A DNA stretch of 21,726 nucleotides. Source: an uncultured Actinomycetes bacterium (GTDB taxonomy: Bacteria > Actinomycetota > Aquicultoria > CAJVYJ01). Position numbers and translations under genes: made by a program. Shown here piece by piece: positions 6,311 to 13,327 of this stretch. Below the pieces are notes generated by a model, which had not been told where the DNA came from, did no database searches, and worked only from the letters and a program-made list of their open reading frames with translations. The DNA lies in contig CAJVYJ010000008.1 in the NCBI GenBank assembly GCA_913009475.1, positions 1 through 21,726 of the forward strand, read 5' to 3'. The stretch's first letter is position 1. Every line of letters begins with the position of its first letter.

Positions 6311-8287
6311 TTGAAAAAAATCTTTTTTCCTTTATCTATATTGGTTCTATCAATAATCTTCCTGGCTCAGCCGGCAACTTCATTAGCCGCACCTTTAAAA
6401 TTAAATATCAACTTAGAAAAACCTTACTTCACAACCACAGAGACTGTAAATATTAAGGCTACTGTACTTAATTCTTCCCAAAATATAAAAAAACATAACC
6501 GAATTATACTCACAGTTTACGACCGCCTCTTCTATGAGGAAAATATAGGTGACTTTAAATACAAGAAAAAGAAAGCGCTTTTCCGTCGTTATTGGTATAA
6601 AAATCTTAACCGGGGTGAAACTGAATTTTCCTTTAAAAAAGAGCTCTCAAACACACATCTGGCCGAAGGTGTTTACCCCATCAGATTTAAAGTCGAACTC
6701 AGTGATAATCAAACGATTACAAAAAACTCTTTTTTAATTTTAATCAATAAAAAAGAGCGAGCGCTCCCGGTTGCCCTGGTCTGGAATTGGAGCGACCCCC
6801 CGTTGACGACCGTCAATAGCGGAATTTATAAAAGTAGCTGGTTACAGAGATTTGGGACCGAAGAAAATCCGGGTCTTTACTACCAATATCTAGATAAAGT
6901 CAGCCAATTTCCAAATTTAAAACTCAATATCGCCCTGGCCCCCTTGATGTTGGACGAACTAAAATCACTACCTGACAATGGCAAGATAAAAAAGTTGGGA
7001 AAAGTAAGGCAAGTGGCAGACGAGGAACAAAGTCAAGCATCGGCAAATACTTTCTTAAATAAACTTAAAAAAACAATCTTGGACAACAAAGGTATAGAAC
7101 TAATACCTACTCCTTACGCTTATCCATCGCTTCCATTTTTATCTTTCCAAAATTGGGATAAAGATATCACTAAGCAATTAATCATGGGTAAAAAAACCAT
7201 TAAATCCATATTTGATGAGAACTATGATTACCAGGGTCTCTTCGCGCCGGATATGGATTTGGACATAAACTCAGCCGAGCGCTTAAGCGAATCCGGTGTT
7301 AAATACTCAATAATTGGAAGAGACAGACTTATCGGTCGAGCTTCAACGCTTGTGCCCCGCTCCTTGCAACTCAAAAAGAAAAGGTCGCTTACAGTTTTTA
7401 TAGCTGACAGTCAATTTGAGCAATTGCTGGCAAAAACCTCAAAAGAGGAATTACAGCTTAAGCTAAGCGCTTTTTTCGCAAAACGTTTCTTTGATAGTGA
7501 AAAAAAATCCGGCGCGCTGACGGCGGTCTTCTCCGCCAATAGCTATAACCGGCTGACGCCGGAAAAATTGGAAATACTGCTACGTTTTATTAATGACACG
7601 CCTTGGCTACAACCGAACAACGTAAAAGAGCTTTACGAACATATACCTGCCACAAAAGACAGGCTTAAAAAATGGCTCCCCACTAAGAGACTAGATAACA
7701 GTTACGTTAAAAGTCTGATATTGACCCGATTGAACATAGCCGACTTCAATAAATCTATTGATATGAATAATCCTCTCCGACGCGCGCTGGAGAAAAAATT
7801 ACTGACGGCGGAGAACAACTATTGGCTCCAGCAAAAAGATATCAACATCTCAATAAGTAAAAATTATCTAAGAGAAATAGACGACATTATTGATTTAAGT
7901 TTTAATAATATCAAAATACCTCCGCGGCAAAACATCACTTTTTCCAGTAAAAAAGGTAAGATTCCCATAGCCATAACCAACCAGAACAACTACCCGGTCA
8001 AGGTTACTATTAAGTTTGTTGGTGATAAAGATTTTTCATTTATTGACGATAAGATTAAAAAGATTACCATAATGCCCAAGAATAACTTAATTGTCTATAA
8101 AGTGAAGGCAAGATATACAGGCAGTTCGAATATGAACATTAATCTATATTCAGGTAACAGATTAATAGCCAAAGAAAAACTGACGGTAATGGTAAGCGAC
8201 GTGACTAAATATATTCTTCGTATAATCAGCGCGCTCAGCCTTATCATAATTGCCGCGTTGATATTCAGAAAACGACAAGGGGTCTAA
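6311..8287 (+). CDS. Secreted, membrane-anchored protein resembling actinobacterial DUF6049 family
   Basis: About 658 residues. The start was set at TTG 6311 because GGAAAGG sits 7 bases upstream and the protein then begins with a clean signal peptide, MKKIFFPLSILVLS, ending near QPATSLAA. A TTG at 6290 would add seven residues. The order after the signal is a beta-sandwich-like region, a central region beginning VALVWNWSDPPLT that resembles GH57/polysaccharide-deacetylase-like folds, then a second beta-rich domain (ITFSSKKGKIPIAITNQNN onward). It ends with one C-terminal membrane helix and the basic tail RKRQGV. This layout matches DUF6049 proteins of Actinobacteria. A cell-envelope role is likely; substrate and activity are unknown. 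Its stop abuts the next gene's ATG. Confidence 0.72.
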   Translation: MKKIFFPLSILVLSIIFLAQPATSLAAPLKLNINLEKPYFTTTETVNIKATVLNSSQNIKKHNRIILTVYDRLFYEENIGDFKYKKKKALFRRYWYKNLNRGETEFSFKKELSNTHLAEGVYPIRFKVELSDNQTITKNSFLILINKKERALPVALVWNWSDPPLTTVNSGIYKSSWLQRFGTEENPGLYYQYLDKVSQFPNLKLNIALAPLMLDELKSLPDNGKIKKLGKVRQVADEEQSQASANTFLNKLKKTILDNKGIELIPTPYAYPSLPFLSFQNWDKDITKQLIMGKKTIKSIFDENYDYQGLFAPDMDLDINSAERLSESGVKYSIIGRDRLIGRASTLVPRSLQLKKKRSLTVFIADSQFEQLLAKTSKEELQLKLSAFFAKRFFDSEKKSGALTAVFSANSYNRLTPEKLEILLRFINDTPWLQPNNVKELYEHIPATKDRLKKWLPTKRLDNSYVKSLILTRLNIADFNKSIDMNNPLRRALEKKLLTAENNYWLQQKDINISISKNYLREIDDIIDLSFNNIKIPPRQNITFSSKKGKIPIAITNQNNYPVKVTIKFVGDKDFSFIDDKIKKITIMPKNNLIVYKVKARYTGSSNMNINLYSGNRLIAKEKLTVMVSDVTKYILRIISALSLIIIAALIFRKRQGV

Positions 8288-8638
8288 ATGTCCGGCACAG
8301 TTATTAAAATATTAATTCTAATTACTCTGGTTGTAGTCATCATCAACGACATCGGCGTAGTAGCCACCGGCTACTACGCCGCTGATGATAAAGCACATAA
8401 AGTAGCTAATGCCGCCTTGGCGGATTATCGCATAAATACTGACATCAATTCAGCGGCGGCGGCAGCCCAAGAGATGGCGAGAGACCAAAGTGTTGTGCTT
8501 ACCGGGTTTCAAATAACAGAAAAGTTGGTTAGGGTCAGCATTAAAGTCCCAGCCAAAAAAACTTGGATTGCCAATCGGATAGACGTGCTGAAACCCTATA
8601 TTTCCGCAACCGACCTGGTTGAACTGCCTTTAAGATAA
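8288..8638 (+). CDS. Small TadE/pseudopilin-like membrane protein
   Basis: A 116-residue protein with a single N-terminal hydrophobic helix (about 5-28, IKILILITLVVVIINDIGVV) followed by an alanine-rich helical region and a short beta-prone domain. One N-terminal membrane anchor with an exported soluble domain resembles TadE-like or prepilin-like secreted proteins, but no signature motif proves it. The ATG directly follows the TAA of the upstream gene (8285-8287), and AGGGG inside that gene's end can serve as ribosome binding site, so the two are almost certainly co-translated. It probably works with the 6311 product at the cell envelope. Function unknown. Confidence 0.7.
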   Translation: MSGTVIKILILITLVVVIINDIGVVATGYYAADDKAHKVANAALADYRINTDINSAAAAAQEMARDQSVVLTGFQITEKLVRVSIKVPAKKTWIANRIDVLKPYISATDLVELPLR

Positions 8639-8656
8639 GATTTAACAATTTTAATT

Positions 8657-8684
8657 TTGATACTGGCCATAAAAAGATTATAAT
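8657..8684 (+). promoter_or_regulatory. Strong predicted promoter of the PIN-TPR gene
   Basis: TTGATA (8657-8662) and a perfect TATAAT (8679-8684) are spaced by 16 bp. The predicted transcription start, about 8691, coincides with the ATG at 8692, and no Shine-Dalgarno sequence precedes it. This predicts a leaderless mRNA. Confidence 0.72.
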
Positions 8685-8691
8685 CATGCAA

Positions 8692-9798
8692 ATGGCTGGA
8701 AAAAATATATTTATCTTCGATACCAATGTAATTCTAAATGACCCTTATGCTATTTTCGCGTACGATAACGCGGAAATCGTTATTCCGCAAACGGTTCTGG
8801 CCGAATTAGATAAATTAAAAACCGGACGCTCTGATCGAGAAGTCAGATTTAACGGCAGAGAATTTTCTCGCATCCTATTCGACCTGTCACAATATGGTTC
8901 TTTAACTGATGGTATCCTACTTGATAATGAGTCAATTGTCCGTATTTTCCCTTTTGATTCAAATCAAGATATACCTAAATCATTAAATAATCGTAACGCC
9001 GATGACCGCATTTTAGCCTGCGCCTGGCGGACAGTTAAATTAAATCCTGATAATATCGTTATACTTGTGACCAACGACTTGAATATGCTGCTTAAAGCGC
9101 AAACGCTGGGAATCAAAGTACAACAGTATGAATATCGGCGCTCAGCGGGCCCGCTTCATAATTTCCTATCCAAGTTTAAAAGTAGACGCGTTACATTGTT
9201 GTGGCTGTTGGTCCCCATCATACTTGTCGGTCTATCGATAGCGCTCTGGTCCTTTAACGTGCCCAGCCCCTTGCCGGCTGGTAATAGCTCTATCATTACA
9301 TCAGGCTCGGACCCGCTGCAACGTTTTGCCACTCAGGAGTTAGACTCTATCAATCAATTAAAGAATAACCCTAATAATCTCCGCGGCTGGAAAGAGCTGG
9401 CCAATATACAACTTCAATGGGCAAACAGTTACCGTAACGCGGGACGGACCGCCGCGGCCAAAATCAAATATGAGGACGCCGCCAATACTTTCCGGCATAT
9501 ACTTAAAGCCGACCCCAAGGATATTGAGACAATTAATTCTTTGGGTAATATTAACTATCTTCAAGGTAATTCTGACCAGGCTATTAACGAATTTTTACAA
9601 GCCATCAGTATAAATCCAAATTTCGCTAAGGCCCATTATAACTTAGGAGTAGTATTGCTGCGACGCCAAGACCTAAAAAACGCCAAACGCGAATTTGAGA
9701 ATTATTTAAAAATAGAACCAAGCGGTAGCCTAGCCGACCGTGCTCGACAAGAGATAGCCGCTATAGAGGCAAGTTTTTCGACGAATAAAAGTAAATAA
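8692..9798 (+). CDS. PIN-domain protein with transmembrane helix and TPR domain
   Basis: About 368 residues from ATG 8692; an ATG at 8686 would add two residues but lies upstream of the predicted transcript start. Numbered from 8686, residues 8-150 form a PIN nuclease domain of the PhoH/YlaK-associated type. Its acidic residues are present: D12 in FDTN, E40 in LAELDKLK, D106/D107 in NADDRIL and D131 in VTND. Residues about 170-190 are one membrane helix preceded by KFKSRR, so the PIN domain should be cytoplasmic. Residues about 225-360 hold TPR repeats (for example DIETINSLGNINYLQGN), predicted outside. PIN domains of this type are usually fused to a PhoH ATPase, which is absent here. Role unknown, perhaps RNA cleavage linked to an envelope signal. 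Confidence 0.85.
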   Translation: MAGKNIFIFDTNVILNDPYAIFAYDNAEIVIPQTVLAELDKLKTGRSDREVRFNGREFSRILFDLSQYGSLTDGILLDNESIVRIFPFDSNQDIPKSLNNRNADDRILACAWRTVKLNPDNIVILVTNDLNMLLKAQTLGIKVQQYEYRRSAGPLHNFLSKFKSRRVTLLWLLVPIILVGLSIALWSFNVPSPLPAGNSSIITSGSDPLQRFATQELDSINQLKNNPNNLRGWKELANIQLQWANSYRNAGRTAAAKIKYEDAANTFRHILKADPKDIETINSLGNINYLQGNSDQAINEFLQAISINPNFAKAHYNLGVVLLRRQDLKNAKREFENYLKIEPSGSLADRARQEIAAIEASFSTNKSK

Positions 9799-9833
9799 TT
9801 AATCCGTCTTTGCGTTCTACTTAAAATATCTTA

Positions 9834-9842
9834 TGTTATAAT
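9834..9842 (+). promoter_or_regulatory. Extended -10 promoter of trxA
   Basis: TGTTATAAT is a TGn-extended perfect -10 element. No clear -35 is present, as is common for extended -10 promoters. The predicted leader of about 55 bases ends with GGGAGAGG before ATG 9906. Confidence 0.55.
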
Positions 9843-9905
9843 AATAACGCTTATCGCTAAATAAAAATAAGTAATAAAAACTACCTTTAGGGAGAGGAAT
9901 AGAAT

Positions 9906-10235
9906 ATGAGTAAAGATATTCTTGAGTTAAATGATAATAATTTTAAAGCCGAAGTAATTGAAGCTGATAAACCGGTTTTAGTTGATTTTTGGGCACCTTG
10001 GTGCGGTCCGTGCCGACTAATGGCACCTATTATTGAAGAATTGTCGCAAAAGCATGGCGATAAAATTAAGTTTGGTAAGTTAAACGTGGACGAAAATCAG
10101 GCTACGGCTTCCAGCTTTGAGATAATGTCTATTCCTACTTTCATACTCTTCGCCGAGGGTAAAGAAGCAAAAAAACTGATTGGCGCTGTTCCCCAAAAAA
10201 AACTTGAGGAAGAGCTATCGAGCTGGACAAACTAA
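9906..10235 (+). CDS. trxA: Thioredoxin
   Basis: A 109-residue classical thioredoxin, the cytoplasmic dithiol reductant for disulfide exchange. The active site is W-C33-G-P-C36 in FWAPWCGPC, the cis-proline lies in SIPTFILF, and the length is typical for TrxA. The ATG at 9906 is preceded by GGGAGAGG. It has its own extended -10 promoter, and its TAA is immediately followed by the ATG of the CooT-like gene, so the two form a tight pair. No signal peptide is present. Confidence 0.98.
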   Translation: MSKDILELNDNNFKAEVIEADKPVLVDFWAPWCGPCRLMAPIIEELSQKHGDKIKFGKLNVDENQATASSFEIMSIPTFILFAEGKEAKKLIGAVPQKKLEEELSSWTN

Positions 10236-10424
10236 ATGTGTGAAGCGACAGTTTATTTAAAAGGAAAAAGCGGGCAAAAAAAGCTGATGGAGAATGTAGC
10301 TATAATAAAACCTGAGGCTGATAATATGGTTCTCGTAGATCTCTTTGGTGAGCGCCGAGAAGTCAGAGCGAAAATAAGTGAAGTAAAACTTGTTGAGCAT
10401 GAAGTCATATTGGAAGAACTTTAA
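10236..10424 (+). CDS. CooT-family nickel-binding protein
   Basis: A 62-residue protein beginning MCEATVYL, the N-terminal signature of the CooT family, in which Cys2 takes part in Ni(II) binding; it is a small maturation protein for carbon monoxide dehydrogenase in known members. The rest (ENVAIIKPEADNMVLVDLFG...) matches the family's small beta-barrel pattern. Its start codon directly abuts the stop of trxA, so translation is coupled. No CODH or nickel enzyme gene is in the window, so the target is unknown. Coupling with thioredoxin may reflect the need to keep Cys2 reduced, which is inference. Confidence 0.82.
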   Translation: MCEATVYLKGKSGQKKLMENVAIIKPEADNMVLVDLFGERREVRAKISEVKLVEHEVILEEL

Positions 10425-10450
10425 CATTCTTACCTAAGCCTGAGCCTAAA

Positions 10451-11194
10451 TTACTTCATACCTAAAAAATATTTTAATTCTCGCGCCTGGCGGCGACTTA
10501 CCGGCACTTCAGTTGCTTTCTCATCCGTTAAACGTAACATACATAGACCGCCATAGAGTGATATTAACTCTTTGACATAATCAAGATTGACCACAAAACT
10601 GCGATGAACCCTAAAAAAAGATTTGCTTGATAGTTTTTCCTGGAAATCCTTTAAACGGATAGAGCTGATGAACCGGCCCCTTTGGCTGTGAATGATAGTA
10701 TATTCACCTTGGCTTTCAATGTAATATATTTCCTTGGGCAAAAGCAGGATAGTCTTAGACTGCCTGGTAACAGGGATTCTTTCCATTTGTTTCTGTTCAC
10801 CCTCATCGGCGCTCGGCTCTATCTGCCGTACCTGAGTCTCGTTTATCCTGGAAATCGCCGCCAATAAACGTTTCTTTGAAATCGGTTTGACCAGATAATC
10901 AACCGCGTCCAACTCAAAAGCGTCTACGGCGAATTGACTATAGGCCGTAGTAAAAATAATAGCCGGTTGATGAGTCATCTTTTTAATCTCCTGGGCCATC
11001 TCTATCCCCGACATACCGGGCATATTAATATCCAAAAAGACGATATCATATTTAACGGCTTTGAGTAATTTAAGAGCTTCACCGGCTGTTATGGCCTCAC
11101 CAAGTACCTCGACATTTTTTATCTTATTTAATAGATAGCGCATTTCCGAACGCGCCGGCGCTTCATCATCCACTATTAATACCTTAAGCGACAT
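10451..11194 (-). CDS. LytTR-family response regulator
   Basis: A 247-residue two-component regulator. The receiver domain (about 3-118) has the acidic pair D9/D10, phospho-acceptor D55 in FLDINMPG, the conserved Thr in FTTAYS and Lys in LVKPIS. The C-terminal LytTR DNA-binding domain (about 143-245) has the typical EIYYIESQGEYTIIHS start and the FFRVHRSFVVNLDYV segment. It belongs to the LytR/YpdB/BtsR type, which activates transport or carbon-starvation genes. Its start overlaps the end of the histidine kinase gene by 11 bp, confirming a pair. It is the last gene of the minus-strand run, and no clear terminator separates it from the convergent CooT gene. Confidence 0.96.
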   Translation of the reverse strand: MSLKVLIVDDEAPARSEMRYLLNKIKNVEVLGEAITAGEALKLLKAVKYDIVFLDINMPGMSGIEMAQEIKKMTHQPAIIFTTAYSQFAVDAFELDAVDYLVKPISKKRLLAAISRINETQVRQIEPSADEGEQKQMERIPVTRQSKTILLLPKEIYYIESQGEYTIIHSQRGRFISSIRLKDFQEKLSSKSFFRVHRSFVVNLDYVKELISLYGGLCMLRLTDEKATEVPVSRRQARELKYFLGMK

Positions 11195-12503
11195 TTATGC
11201 CTTCCTCTTTTGGTATTCTTAAAATTATCTCCGTCCCTTTGCCAATAGCGCTATCGATTGAGATCAAATTCGCGGAACCATAAAGGGCTGATAGACGATC
11301 AGATACATTCTTTAACCCTATGCCCAGACCTTCGTGATAAGAAGAGCCAAGCAACGTGTCATCAAATTTCATCCCTACGCCGTCATCCTTGACGGAAATA
11401 ATCAACTCATTTTCACTTAATTTAGCGCTTAAATCAAGATTAAGCACACTGTTGTCGGACATGCCGTGTTTGATGGCATTCTCGACCAGCGGTTGAATTA
11501 TTAGCGCGGGTATCTTGACATTGCGCGCCGCCGGCTCAATCTCACGATGAATCTTTATTTTATTGCCAAATCGCGCCTTTTCCAGCACTAAATAAGAATT
11601 AACATATCTCAACTCTTCTTCAAAAGTAGTAGTCTGACTCTGCCTTTCCAATGAATCACGGAAAAAATCGGAAAATCTTAATAACAATGTTCGCGCTTTA
11701 AGCGGCTCAGTCCGGCATAGGGCCGCGATCGTGTTTAACGTATTGAATAAAAAATGGGGATTTATCTGTGCCCTTAAAGCTTTGAACTCCGCTTGAAGAA
11801 CTAGGTTTCGCTGTTTATCCAGTTCCGAGAGTTCTATTTGCGTGCTTAACAACTTTCCCAGGCCTTTCGCGACAATAAAGTTTTTTTCCGTAAAACGATG
11901 CGGCACTAAATATAGGAACTCCAAGGTGCCGATTACCCGATTCTGAATTCTAAATGGTACGGATATGCCTTTCCAATTATATCCTTCCTTAATGTAGATG
12001 CTTTTATCTTTTATATCATATGTCTCCAAGCCCTCCATCTCCGACTTGACTGAACGCTTACTCAATTTAGCGCCAGGTTTAAACCGCTGGGCGCCTATGC
12101 CCACAAATGACATAATTGACTTATTATCGGTTATTGCCACCGCGTCGGCGCTGATGTCCTTATAGATGATCTCCGCCACTTTTTCAATCGTTTCATAATT
12201 AAAGCCTTGGCGCAGATAAGTCAAGGTTTCATTAGCTACGGTAAGTATTTGATGAGACTGTAAAACGCGGGCTCGTTCCGGAGCTATCTTCCAATTGTAT
12301 ACCAAAATAAAAATAGAAAAGATACTAGTCCCGTAGATAAAACCAATTATTACTAAAGCATACTGATTAGAGACTGATACCTTAAAAAGACCACTGAAAA
12401 AGAGGATAAAAAATACCAGCGCCGACGCGCCAAAGGTCGTCAGGCCAAAAAACAAATACAATATAAATGATGGTTGTTTTTTTATTTTTTCCCCTGTTGT
12501 CAT
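11184..12503 (-). CDS. LytS-type sensor histidine kinase with GAF-like domain
   Basis: A 439-residue membrane sensor kinase. Two membrane helices (about 13-40 and 48-70) are followed by a GAF-like domain (about 90-225) and a His-kinase core in which H250 of QINPHFLFN is the phospho-acceptor. The HATPase has ENAIKHG (N box), DDGVGM and GLGIGLKNV (G boxes). LytS relatives usually carry a five- or six-helix 5TMR_LYT module; here only two helices remain, so sensing is probably by the cytosolic GAF-like domain. It overlaps the response regulator gene by 11 bp and starts 26 bp after the TauE/SafE gene. The signal is unknown. Confidence 0.95.
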   Translation of the reverse strand: MTTGEKIKKQPSFILYLFFGLTTFGASALVFFILFFSGLFKVSVSNQYALVIIGFIYGTSIFSIFILVYNWKIAPERARVLQSHQILTVANETLTYLRQGFNYETIEKVAEIIYKDISADAVAITDNKSIMSFVGIGAQRFKPGAKLSKRSVKSEMEGLETYDIKDKSIYIKEGYNWKGISVPFRIQNRVIGTLEFLYLVPHRFTEKNFIVAKGLGKLLSTQIELSELDKQRNLVLQAEFKALRAQINPHFLFNTLNTIAALCRTEPLKARTLLLRFSDFFRDSLERQSQTTTFEEELRYVNSYLVLEKARFGNKIKIHREIEPAARNVKIPALIIQPLVENAIKHGMSDNSVLNLDLSAKLSENELIISVKDDGVGMKFDDTLLGSSYHEGLGIGLKNVSDRLSALYGSANLISIDSAIGKGTEIILRIPKEEGINVA

Positions 12504-12529
12504 CTTAGTTTATTATATCGTAAATCCGT

Positions 12530-13276
12530 TTAACTCACTAATCGAACAAGCTCATTATATCCAAGATATCCAGCTAACACCAGCAACAAAAGACTAAACG
12601 CCACTCTTAATAATCTATTGGAAAGTCTGACCGCCACGCGCGAACCTAAAAAAGCTCCGGGAACAGCCCCGAGGATCAGTAGCCCGGCCAATCTTAAATC
12701 AACATGACCAAGATAAAAATGAACGACCGCGGCTGGTATGGTTATCGCGGCAATGACCGCTAAGGAAGTGCCAAAAGCGCTTTTAACGTCTTTTCTAATA
12801 AATAGAGTCAAAAACGGGACCAGCAAAAAACCGCCCCCCAGGCCCAAAAATCCTGAGAACAGACCAATCAGAAAACCGAAAATAAGCAAATAGAGATGTT
12901 TGACTTCTCTTTCGCCGGCATCGTTACGATAGTTAAACGGTACGCGTAGCCCAAGGATAAAGATTACACCGGCGGTTATCAATAATATTATGCTGCCATT
13001 TACAAAACGCGTGCCATAGGAGCCGGCAATAGCGCCGACTATACCCGGCAAAGCCAAGAAGGGTACCAGTTTATAATCGACAAATCCTTGTTTGTTATAA
13101 GCATAGAGACCGGCTAGAGCAGTAGGAATGTTTACCACAAGTGGCGTACCCACGGCAATCAAAGGCGGATATAATAAAATGAGCCTGATAAACGGAGTTG
13201 TAATTAAACCGCCGCCGATGCCAAACTGGCCGGAGAGATAGCCCGCGGTCAGACCAACTATTATTGCTTTAAACAT
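12530..13276 (-). CDS. TauE/SafE-family permease
   Basis: A 248-residue polytopic membrane protein with about eight helices in two homologous halves. Each half is marked by a glycine-rich motif, GQFGIGGGLITTP near the N-terminus and GFLGLGGGFLLVPF in the middle, the hallmark of the TauE/SafE (sulfite/organosulfonate exporter) family. The substrate cannot be read from sequence. The ATG at 13276 lacks its own Shine-Dalgarno and is overlapped by a 12-codon frame (13261-13299) that has a good one, so its translation may be coupled. It lies 51 bp after the hydrogenase-like/GGDEF gene and 26 bp before the kinase. Confidence 0.93.
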   Translation of the reverse strand: MFKAIIVGLTAGYLSGQFGIGGGLITTPFIRLILLYPPLIAVGTPLVVNIPTALAGLYAYNKQGFVDYKLVPFLALPGIVGAIAGSYGTRFVNGSIILLITAGVIFILGLRVPFNYRNDAGEREVKHLYLLIFGFLIGLFSGFLGLGGGFLLVPFLTLFIRKDVKSAFGTSLAVIAAITIPAAVVHFYLGHVDLRLAGLLILGAVPGAFLGSRVAVRLSNRLLRVAFSLLLLVLAGYLGYNELVRLVS

Positions 13277-13299
13277 ACATCAATAAGACTGTTAAACAT
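13261..13299 (-). CDS. Possible leader peptide overlapping the TauE/SafE start
   Basis: A short frame encodes MFNSLIDVCLKQ and stops. Its ATG at 13299 follows AAGGAG with an ideal 7-base spacer, whereas the permease ATG 23 bases on has no ribosome binding site. The frames differ, so this is not an N-terminal extension. It may serve only to bring ribosomes to the permease start. Expression is unproven. Confidence 0.35.
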   Translation of the reverse strand: MFNSLIDVCLKQ

Positions 13300-13327
13300 G
13301 GGGATACTCCTTGAATGGTCTAAATAT

